Shown: positions 1 to 6,048 of the stretch, in pieces
Numbering within the stretch: the first letter of the stretch is position 1
How the letters are laid out: each line of letters starts with the position of its first letter
Assembly: GCA_030632925.1 (NCBI GenBank)
Contig: DAOVTU010000065.1
Span: 1-9,703 of the forward strand
Length of the DNA: 9,703 bases
Source: Candidatus Krumholzibacteriia bacterium
GTDB lineage: Bacteria; Krumholzibacteriota; Krumholzibacteriia; LZORAL124-64-63
Direction: 5' to 3'
Program-made: the position numbers and the translations under genes
The notes under the pieces: model-generated
Database searches by the model: none
Told to the model about the DNA's origin: nothing
Seen by the model: the letters and a program-made list of their open reading frames with translations, nothing else

Positions 1-492
1 AAGGGCATCACCGACCGCTTCGGCGGCATCGACAAGACCAAGGCCAAGGAAAAGGGCTACGAGGTGCTGCCCGGCGACGAGTGGCTCACGCGCGAGGTCG
101 ATATCCTGTTGCCGGCCGCCCTGGAAAACCAGATCACCGGCGCCAACGTGGGGCAGATCAGCGAACAGGTGAAGATCATCGCCGAAGGGGCCAATGGCCC
201 GACCACGCCGGAGGCCGACGCGGTGCTGGAAGAACGCGGCATCTTCGTGATCCCCGATTTCCTGGCCAACGCCGGTGGCGTGACCTGCAGCTACTTCGAG
301 CAGGTGCAGTGCAACATGAATTACTTCTGGCCCAAGGAAGAAGTGCTGGAAAAACTGGACCAGAAAATGACGGCGGCCTACCACAGCATCAGTGAATTGG
401 CGGCCAAACAGAAAATCTACATGCGTGATGCCGCCTACGTTGTGGCCATCAACCGCGTGGCGGCTGCTTGCCGTGACCGGGGGTGGGTGTAG
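1..492 (+). CDS. Glutamate dehydrogenase (Glu/Leu/Phe/Val family), 3' part
   Basis: This is the C-terminal 163 residues of an amino-acid dehydrogenase. The frame is open to base 1 and ends at the TAG at 490-492, so the start lies outside the window. The family oxidatively deaminates glutamate to 2-oxoglutarate and ammonia with NAD(P), or runs in reverse, in the cytoplasm. Visible signatures are the Rossmann-domain segment LLPAALENQIT, then IAEGANGPTTPEAD, then the highly conserved PDFLANAGGVTCSYFEQVQ, and a C-terminal helix ending in RDRGWV. These fit the GudB/RocG/archaeal-type glutamate dehydrogenases of about 410-430 residues, not the GdhA type encoded at 6049-7410. The missing N-terminal half holds the catalytic lysine and aspartate, so activity and cofactor preference cannot be judged. 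The next gene begins 3 nt after the stop, which implies co-transcription and probably translational coupling. Leucine or phenylalanine dehydrogenase is a less likely alternative. Confidence 0.93.
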   Translation, partial: KGITDRFGGIDKTKAKEKGYEVLPGDEWLTREVDILLPAALENQITGANVGQISEQVKIIAEGANGPTTPEADAVLEERGIFVIPDFLANAGGVTCSYFEQVQCNMNYFWPKEEVLEKLDQKMTAAYHSISELAAKQKIYMRDAAYVVAINRVAAACRDRGWV

Positions 493-495
493 TCC

Positions 496-3249
496 GTGGT
501 TGATCTGCCAAGCATGAATAATACGCCGGAAGAGGCCGAACCTCGTCCGGAAAACATCAGGCCCTGGCAGGACCAGATTGCCGAAATGCGCCAGACCCGC
601 CGGAAACATTTCCTGCGGGTCTCGCGCAAAATGCTCAACCATCTTTGCGCCATCGGGTTGAGCAGCGCCCAGAAAATGCTCACCGAGTTTGACGCCGCCG
701 CCGCCCCGGATGTGAACGTGCCGGGCACCCGCCTGAATCTTGAAGAATCGCCCTTGATGAGCGGTGCGCCCTTCGAATTGGCGGCCGAATTCCTGGGCGA
801 CGATGAAATCAACCTGCGCCTGCACAAATGGATCAAGGAAGAACGGGCCAGTTTCTTCGGCACCGTTGTCGGCGACCCTCGCAGCACCATGCCCGAAATT
901 GCCGACGCCATTCGGCGCTATCACGAACTGCTGTTGGGCCGCAGTGGCCTGAACCTGAGCACCCTCAAGAGCCTGCGCGTCTCGCTGATCCAACGCTTCC
1001 TTACCGAGCAACTGGACTACATCACGATCGCCAAGGAAGTGGTGCGCATCACCGACTTCCACGACATCCTGGACCACCTGATCATGCCCGCCGGCAGCCA
1101 CGGCAAGCTGGGGGGCAAGGCGGCGGGCCTGCTGCTGGCCCGTTGGATTCTGGAGCAGCCCGAAGTGGCCAAACTGGGCCTGGACGACATCCGTATCCCA
1201 CGCACGTGGTCGATTATTTCGGATGCGGTCATGGACTTCATCAAGCTCAATAATCTTGAAGATGTCATGAACCAGAAGTTCAAGGATATCAGCCAGGTGC
1301 GGCGGGAATACCCGAACATGATCCAGCTGTTCAAGAACAGCTCCTTCCCGCCGGAAGTGCTCACCGGCTTGTCCCGGGCGCTGGACTACTTCGGCGATGT
1401 GCCCTTGATCATCCGCAGCTCAAGCCTATTGGAAGATCGCTTTGGCACGGCCTTTTCGGGCAAGTACAAGAGCCTGTTCCTGGCCAACCAGGGCACCAAG
1501 TCCGAGCGCATGGATGCCCTGCTCGAAGCGGTGGCCGAAGTCTGGGCTTCGGTGCTGGGCCCCGATCCCATCGAGTACCGGCGCGAGCGCGGTCTGCAGG
1601 AATTTGTCGAAGAAATGGGCATCCTGATTCAGGAAGTCATCGGCACCCGGGTTGGTCCCTACTGGTTGCCGGCCTTTGCCGGGGTGGCCTTCAATCTGAA
1701 CGAATTCCGCTGGTCGCCGCGCATCCAGCGGGAAGATGGCTTGATCCGCCTGGTGCCTGGCCTCGGCACGAGGGCCGTTGACCGCACCGCCGACGATTTT
1801 CCCGTCCTGGCCGTGCCCGCCCAGCCGGGCCTGCGCGCCAACCAGACCCTGGATGAAATCCTGCGCTACTGCCCCCGCCAGGCTGATGTGATCAACCTGG
1901 AAACCAACCGGTTCGAGACAGTGCCCCTGGATACAATCGTGCGGCAGTGCGGTGCGGATTACCCCATGTTGGACAAGGTGTTTTCGGTGTTGCGGGGTGG
2001 CATCCTGCAACAGAGCAATCGCATGATGATCGATCCCGAGAACGACGATCTGATACCGGATATGGAAGGTCTGCTGAGTGGCACCGATTTTATCAACAAG
2101 ATGAACATCCTGCTGAACACCTTGTCGCAGTACATGGGGGCACCGGTCGATCTGGAATTTGCCCACGACGGTACCGATTTCTACCTGCTCCAGTGCCGGC
2201 CCCAGGCCATGACCGGAGATGCGGCGCCGGCCCGGATCCCGGTGGATGTGGCCGAGGATCATGTCGTGTTTTCGGCCAACCGCTTCGTCTCCAACGGTTG
2301 GGTGCCGCCGATCTCCCATATTGTCTATGTCGTGCCGGAGAAATACAGCCAGTTGCCCAGCCCCGAGGCCATGGCCGAAGTCGGGCGGGCCGTAGGCCAG
2401 TTGAACACCCTGTTGCCCAAACGAAAATTCATCCTGATCGGCCCCGGGCGCTGGGGCAGCAAGGGCGACATCAAGTTGGGCGTGCGCGTGACCTACGCCG
2501 ACATCAACAATACCGCCATGTTGGTTGAAGTGGCCCGCAAGGTTGGCCACTATGTGCCGGACCTCAGCTTCGGCACGCACTTTTTCCAGGATTTGGTCGA
2601 GGCCCAGATCCGCTACCTGCCCCTGTATCCGGATGAAGCCGAAGTGAGCTTCAATGAAGATTTTCTCTGCGGCGCGGATAATCTTTTGGAAAGCCTATTG
2701 CCGGAATGCGCCCATCTTGCAGATTGTCTGAAGGTCATCGACGTGCCCGCTGTCAGTGACGGCGATGTCCTGCGGATTTATATGAACGCCGATCAGGACG
2801 CCGCTCTGGCTGTGCTTGAGCCCGAAGAAGGCAGCCGAGATCAACAGGTCGTGGCTGCACCCGAACCCCTGCACGAGCCCCGGCAGTTCTGGCGCTGGCG
2901 CTTCCGCATGGCCGAACGCATGGTGCGCGCCCTGGATATTAAAAAATTTCCGGTCAGGGGTGTGTACCTGTATGGCTCGGTGAAAAACGGCACGGCGCGC
3001 CCGGACAGCAATATTGATTTGCTGGTGCATTTTGGTGGAGATCTGCAGCAACGCGAAGAATTGGCCTGCTGGTTCGAGGGTTGGAGCCTGGCCCTGGCCG
3101 AAATGAACTATTCCCGGACCGGCGTGCGCATGGCCAAGATGCTGCATGTGACTTTCTTGACTGACGACGAAGTGGAGTCCGGAGCTGGATTGGCCGCTAA
3201 AATAGGGGCTGTGACCAACGCTGCCCGGCAGTTGGATTTGACCAATTGA
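496..3249 (+). CDS. PEP synthase-like ATP-grasp protein with C-terminal nucleotidyltransferase-fold domain
   Basis: This 917-residue protein is probably cytoplasmic, with no signal peptide or membrane segment seen. Residues ~1-190 are an unassigned helical N-terminus. Residues ~195-570 are a pyruvate phosphate dikinase/PEP synthase ATP-grasp domain. It keeps the expected ATP-site residues: K208 in GKLGGKAAG, R307 in LIIRSSS, D552 and E554 in VDLEFA, and Q566 and R568 in LLQCRP. Residues ~590-720 form a module with GPGRWGS (649-655) and GTHFFQDL (693-700), also present in other uncharacterised PEP-synthase-like proteins. Residues ~795-895 resemble an MNT-type nucleotidyltransferase (YGS at 826-828, ARPDSNIDLLV at 834-844), but Asn839 stands where the first catalytic Asp is usual. 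No TCH phosphohistidine motif and no C-terminal PEP/pyruvate barrel is present, so it should not be a conventional PEP synthase. GTG at 496 is chosen because it sits 3 nt after the upstream stop with a G-rich stretch at 479-486; ATG at 514 is the alternative. The substrate is unknown. Confidence 0.88.
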   Translation: MVDLPSMNNTPEEAEPRPENIRPWQDQIAEMRQTRRKHFLRVSRKMLNHLCAIGLSSAQKMLTEFDAAAAPDVNVPGTRLNLEESPLMSGAPFELAAEFLGDDEINLRLHKWIKEERASFFGTVVGDPRSTMPEIADAIRRYHELLLGRSGLNLSTLKSLRVSLIQRFLTEQLDYITIAKEVVRITDFHDILDHLIMPAGSHGKLGGKAAGLLLARWILEQPEVAKLGLDDIRIPRTWSIISDAVMDFIKLNNLEDVMNQKFKDISQVRREYPNMIQLFKNSSFPPEVLTGLSRALDYFGDVPLIIRSSSLLEDRFGTAFSGKYKSLFLANQGTKSERMDALLEAVAEVWASVLGPDPIEYRRERGLQEFVEEMGILIQEVIGTRVGPYWLPAFAGVAFNLNEFRWSPRIQREDGLIRLVPGLGTRAVDRTADDFPVLAVPAQPGLRANQTLDEILRYCPRQADVINLETNRFETVPLDTIVRQCGADYPMLDKVFSVLRGGILQQSNRMMIDPENDDLIPDMEGLLSGTDFINKMNILLNTLSQYMGAPVDLEFAHDGTDFYLLQCRPQAMTGDAAPARIPVDVAEDHVVFSANRFVSNGWVPPISHIVYVVPEKYSQLPSPEAMAEVGRAVGQLNTLLPKRKFILIGPGRWGSKGDIKLGVRVTYADINNTAMLVEVARKVGHYVPDLSFGTHFFQDLVEAQIRYLPLYPDEAEVSFNEDFLCGADNLLESLLPECAHLADCLKVIDVPAVSDGDVLRIYMNADQDAALAVLEPEEGSRDQQVVAAPEPLHEPRQFWRWRFRMAERMVRALDIKKFPVRGVYLYGSVKNGTARPDSNIDLLVHFGGDLQQREELACWFEGWSLALAEMNYSRTGVRMAKMLHVTFLTDDEVESGAGLAAKIGAVTNAARQLDLTN

Positions 3250-3299
3250 CCACCTCCGACTGAATACCCTCTAAAATACTGGAATTATCGAAACCGGGC

Positions 3300-3326
3300 T
3301 AAAGGAAATCCTTAGTGCGGCGATCA
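3300..3326 (+). promoter_or_regulatory. Candidate sigma-28 (FliA) promoter
   Basis: TAAAGGAA at 3300-3307, 11 nt of spacer, then GGCGATCA at 3319-3326. Against the FliA consensus TAAAGTTT-N11-GCCGATAA this is 5 of 8 and 6 of 8 matches at the exact canonical spacing. It lies 71 nt before the chemoreceptor start, and sigma-28 control of chemoreceptors is common in flagellated bacteria. This was found by eye with no statistical test, and the GTTT half of the -35 does not match. Confidence 0.5.
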
Positions 3327-3330
3327 ATAT

Positions 3331-3346
3331 TGAGACAGTTGTCTCA
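3331..3346. promoter_or_regulatory. Perfect palindrome, possible operator
   Basis: TGAGACA-GT-TGTCTCA is a perfect inverted repeat with 7-bp arms and a 2-bp spacer. It lies 4 nt after the candidate sigma-28 -10 element, where transcription would start, and 51 nt before the chemoreceptor ATG. The size and symmetry suit a dimeric repressor site, but no regulator gene is in view. There is no T tract after it, so it is not a terminator. Confidence 0.45.
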
Positions 3347-3386
3347 CTTTGAAGGCTCTTCGCGCCCGAGAGCCCAGCCACGTTTC

Positions 3387-3393
3387 AGGAGAA
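3387..3393 (+). promoter_or_regulatory. Ribosome binding site of the chemoreceptor
   Basis: AGGAGAA precedes the ATG at 3398, with 6 nt between AGGAG and the start codon. This is a strong Shine-Dalgarno sequence that fixes the start, because the next residues lead straight into the first membrane helix. Confidence 0.8.
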
Positions 3394-3397
3394 CAAA

Positions 3398-5776
3398 ATG
3401 AGAATCGGCAAGAAACTCGTTCTTTCCCACATAGTTATGGCGCTGGTGCCTATCGTCCTGCTGGCAGGAGTCCTGCTGTGGGTTGTCAATGAACGCCTGA
3501 CGGAACTGGACGAAACGGCCCACGACCATGGTGTGATCCCTCTCGCGGAGATGGCGGAATCCACGGTGATTCAGGATGCGCAGGATATCCTGCACGTGGT
3601 GCACGAAACCAAAAAGGGTGAGGTGGAGGCGATTCTCCAAAAAATGGTTGCTGATGCGCAATTCATGAGCCAGTCAAAGGCCGTTACGGATCTCTACAGT
3701 TCGGTGAAGTATTATCACGACTTTGGTGGCTTGAATGACGATGGCACCCTGGATGTGGAAAGCGATTCCTACCAGTCCATCTATTACGCGGCCAAGCCTT
3801 TCTTCGACGAATACGTGGAGATGGCCGGCTACTACGACGTTTTTCTCATATGTGCTGATCACGGGCATGTGTTGTTCACTCAGGCCGGAGAAAGTGACAA
3901 CGGGGCCAATTTATCGACCGGATCGCTGAAAAACGAAGGACTCGGGCAATTGTGGTCCAAGGTGGTGCGGTCCGGTCCGGTCGCAATGGCCGACTTCAGT
4001 TCCTACTCGTCTTCGAATGGTGATCAGGCGGCCTTTGTCGGCAGTCCCCTCCGTGTCGATGGAGAAATCAAAGCCGTCGTGGCCCTCCAACTCTCCACCG
4101 AGGCCCTCAATGGAATCATGGCCCGCCGTGTGGGACTGGGCGAAACCGGCTGTACCTATCTTGTCGGGCGCGATGATAACGGCAGCACGAGTCTGCGCAA
4201 CAATCGGTCGATCAAACAGGCCAAACTTGGTGATGCAAAAAGTGGCGATCAGATCAACGCCGGGCTCAACGGTGAAAGTGGTGTCTCTGAAAAGACAGGG
4301 TCGACCGGTGATGTGGAACTGATCATCTACAGCCCCATTGAAAATTCCCATCTGAACTGGACCCTGCAAACGACCATGGCCAAAAATGAAGTTCTGGCCA
4401 AGGTTGTGCACCTCAATACGTTGGCCGATGAGGTTGGTGCATCCATTCAGGAAACCAAACACCGGGCGACCGGGCAGATCGAGATCGTGGCCTTGATAGC
4501 GATATTCGTTTTTGGCGCGGTGGCGTTCGTCTTGTCGATCTTCGCCAGCAGGCGGATCACGGGGCCTTTGGTGAAGGCGTCCAAGGTGGCCGATTCGGTG
4601 GCTGAAGGTGACCTTTCCCAGCGCCTGGACATGACCCAGGACGACGAGGTGGGGGACTTGTCCCGCGCCTTGGACAGCATGGTCGACGGCTTGAAGGCCA
4701 AAGCCAACGTGGCGACAGGCATCGCCAGCGGCGATTTGACCATGCTTGTGCAATCCAGCGGTGAACAGGATGTGTTTGGTCAGGCTCTGAAGCAGATGAC
4801 CAACGAACTCAATACCGTCATTTCCGAAGTCAGTTCGGCCGCCGAGCGGGTCAACCAGGGCTCGCGCGAAATCTCCGATTCGAGCACCAACCTTTCCGAA
4901 GGCGCAACTGAGCAAGCCGCATCGCTGGAGGAAATCACGTCCAACATGACCGAACTCAGTTCCCAGGTGAAAGTCAATGCGTCCAATGCCGTGGAGGCGG
5001 ACCAACTGTCGAGCGCAGCACGAGAAGCAGCCGTGGTCGGCGTCTCGCAAATGGGCAACATGACCTCGGCCATGGGGGACATCAGTCAGTCGAGCGAAGA
5101 GATCGCCAAGATCATCAAGGTGATCGATGACATCGCATTCCAGACGAACCTGCTGGCGCTGAATGCCGCCGTCGAAGCTGCCCGGGCGGGCAAGCACGGC
5201 AAGGGCTTTGCGGTTGTGGCCGAAGAGGTGCGCAACCTCGCAGGCCGCAGTGCCAAGGCCGCCCGCGAAACCGCCGGCCTGATCGAAGGCTCTCTGGTCA
5301 ACGTAACCCGGGGCAGTGAAATTGTGGCCGAAACATCCAGCAGCCTGGAAGCCATCGTCGAAAGCGTGACTCAGGCCTCGAACCTGGTGGGCGAAATCGC
5401 CACGGCCAGCAACGACCAGGCCAAGGGGATCAACGAAGTCAGCGAAGGCCTCAGCCAGATCGATTCGGTGACCCAGTTGAACACTGCCAACAGCGAAGAG
5501 ACAGCCTCGGCGGCCCAGGAACTTTCCAGCCAGGCGCGGACCCTGCAGGGCCTGCTCTCCGGTTTCAAATTGAGAGGCCAGGCTCCTCGAGGTAAGAAGC
5601 CAGAGCTGACGCTCACGGCACCGTCTGACAGCGATTCATGGACCGCCCCTGCTGCGACTCCAGGTCCGATTTCCAAGCCAGCCGCTGTCCAGTCAGGGTG
5701 GGACGAAGTTCCTGTGGCTTGCGGAGCAGGTTCCGACCAAGTCAGTTCTCTCAGTGACGGCGGTTGGCCGGAATAA
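3398..5776 (+). CDS. Methyl-accepting chemotaxis protein with Cache-type sensor
   Basis: This 792-residue inner-membrane chemoreceptor passes ligand signals to CheA/CheW to control flagellar rotation. Order of parts: transmembrane helix 1 (~8-30); a periplasmic sensor of about 330 residues (31-361) resembling a double Cache domain, with YDVFLICADHGHVLF and the membrane-proximal GETGCTYLVGRDD; transmembrane helix 2 (~362-383); HAMP (~384-435, RRITGP then EGDLSQRL and DEVGDL); a second HAMP-like stretch (~436-475, IASGDLTMLV); and the signalling coiled coil (~480-725). The hairpin tip IDDIAFQTNLLALNAAVEAA (576-595) and the following AGKHGKGFAVVAEEVRNLA are near-perfect family matches. Likely methylation segments are EQAASLEE (505-512) and NSEETASAA (698-706). 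Residues ~728-792 form a Pro/Ser-rich tail ending GGWPE. The ligand cannot be predicted. The gene stands alone, with its own likely promoter and a terminator directly after it. Confidence 0.96.
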   Translation: MRIGKKLVLSHIVMALVPIVLLAGVLLWVVNERLTELDETAHDHGVIPLAEMAESTVIQDAQDILHVVHETKKGEVEAILQKMVADAQFMSQSKAVTDLYSSVKYYHDFGGLNDDGTLDVESDSYQSIYYAAKPFFDEYVEMAGYYDVFLICADHGHVLFTQAGESDNGANLSTGSLKNEGLGQLWSKVVRSGPVAMADFSSYSSSNGDQAAFVGSPLRVDGEIKAVVALQLSTEALNGIMARRVGLGETGCTYLVGRDDNGSTSLRNNRSIKQAKLGDAKSGDQINAGLNGESGVSEKTGSTGDVELIIYSPIENSHLNWTLQTTMAKNEVLAKVVHLNTLADEVGASIQETKHRATGQIEIVALIAIFVFGAVAFVLSIFASRRITGPLVKASKVADSVAEGDLSQRLDMTQDDEVGDLSRALDSMVDGLKAKANVATGIASGDLTMLVQSSGEQDVFGQALKQMTNELNTVISEVSSAAERVNQGSREISDSSTNLSEGATEQAASLEEITSNMTELSSQVKVNASNAVEADQLSSAAREAAVVGVSQMGNMTSAMGDISQSSEEIAKIIKVIDDIAFQTNLLALNAAVEAARAGKHGKGFAVVAEEVRNLAGRSAKAARETAGLIEGSLVNVTRGSEIVAETSSSLEAIVESVTQASNLVGEIATASNDQAKGINEVSEGLSQIDSVTQLNTANSEETASAAQELSSQARTLQGLLSGFKLRGQAPRGKKPELTLTAPSDSDSWTAPAATPGPISKPAAVQSGWDEVPVACGAGSDQVSSLSDGGWPE

Positions 5777-5802
5777 GAACCCGGTTGATTCTGTCTTTCA
5801 AT

Positions 5803-5837
5803 ATGACCCGCACTTCACGGTGCGGGTCATTCTTATG
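5803..5837 (+). terminator. Hairpin terminator after the chemoreceptor
   Basis: ATGACCCGCAC at 5803-5813 pairs perfectly with GTGCGGGTCAT at 5820-5830: 11 bp around a 6-nt loop (TTCACG). It starts 27 nt after the TAA. The following TTCTTAT is only a weak T tract, so termination may be partial or the hairpin may mainly protect the mRNA end. Confidence 0.7.
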
Positions 5838-5954
5838 GCCCCAGAAGCCTGCAACGTCTTCCAATGAGATATCTAGGACTGTTTTAGGGTTGTTAATTCA
5901 GAAACAAATTCCCCACTTTTGATGGAAAAATCTTGCCAACATTTAAACAGGTTT

Positions 5955-5973
5955 CCATGTTGTTGCTACATGG
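5955..5973. promoter_or_regulatory. Inverted repeat, possible operator for gdhA
   Basis: CCATGT-TGTTGCT-ACATGG is a perfect inverted repeat of 6-bp arms with a 7-nt spacer, 75 nt before the gdhA start. The geometry fits a dimeric regulator bound over about two helical turns, or a small mRNA hairpin in the 5' leader. No known regulator consensus is recognised. Confidence 0.35.
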
Positions 5974-6034
5974 GTACCGGCAGCTGATCGCGATTGCTCG
6001 GCGAGCGGCCCGGATTCAGGTAACATCAGTCACC

Positions 6035-6042
6035 AAAGGAGA
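6035..6042 (+). promoter_or_regulatory. Ribosome binding site of gdhA
   Basis: AAAGGAGA with 7 nt between AAGGAG and the ATG at 6049. It is close to the ideal anti-16S complement and suggests high translation. Confidence 0.85.
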
Positions 6043-6048
6043 ATCGAA

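Larger units (their letters stand above)
3250..3397 (+). other. Intergenic region ahead of the chemoreceptor gene
   Basis: This 148-nt gap is AT-richer than the flanking genes and holds no credible small ORF. No hairpin plus T-tract terminator is visible behind the upstream gene. It holds a sigma-28-like promoter (3300-3326), a near-palindrome overlapping its -35 (3299-3315), a perfect palindrome just downstream (3331-3346) and the Shine-Dalgarno sequence of the chemoreceptor. Confidence 0.7.
5838..6048 (+). promoter_or_regulatory. Upstream control region of gdhA
   Basis: About 210 nt without a credible ORF. The part from ~5870 to 5955 is clearly AT-rich compared with the surroundings, as expected for a promoter region. 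It contains TTGCCA at 5933-5938 and TAATTC at 5894-5899, but I found no convincing -35/-10 pair at 16-18 nt spacing, so no promoter is placed. An inverted repeat at 5955-5973 is listed separately. The stretch ends in the strong Shine-Dalgarno of gdhA. Confidence 0.5.

Noticed and set aside
64..66. CTG at 64 as the start of the first gene
   Set aside because: The frame is open to base 1 and the upstream residues continue the dehydrogenase alignment, so the gene is cut by the window edge and does not start there.
1947..2528. 193-codon + strand frame inside the ATP-grasp gene
   Set aside because: It is an out-of-frame shadow rich in Arg, Gly and His with no family motif, fully covered by the real gene.
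1426..2580. 384-codon open frame on the minus strand
   Set aside because: It lies wholly inside the ATP-grasp gene, whose frame has clear domain motifs. The antisense product has no recognisable motif and a His/Gln/Gly-rich composition typical of the reverse complement of GC-rich coding DNA.
3246..3277. Sigma-70 promoter TTGACC...TAAAAT behind the fusion gene
   Set aside because: The spacing is 20 nt, outside the usual range, and the -35 overlaps the stop codon region. The sigma-28-like match downstream has exact spacing.
3911..5197. 428-codon open frame on the minus strand
   Set aside because: It is antisense to the chemoreceptor, including its near-invariant signalling tip, and has no motif of its own.
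5890..5907. Inverted repeat TTGTT-N8-AACAA before gdhA
   Set aside because: Five-base arms of AT-rich sequence with an 8-nt gap are easily expected by chance and match no consensus I know.
5950..5967. Sigma-54 promoter with TTGCT at 5963-5967 before gdhA
   Set aside because: The required GG of the -24 element at the fixed distance is TT here (5953-5954), so the pair fails.
5996..6006. Short palindrome GCTCGGCGAGC before gdhA
   Set aside because: It is too short and GC-rich to separate from chance, with no T tract and no position relative to a promoter that would give it meaning.
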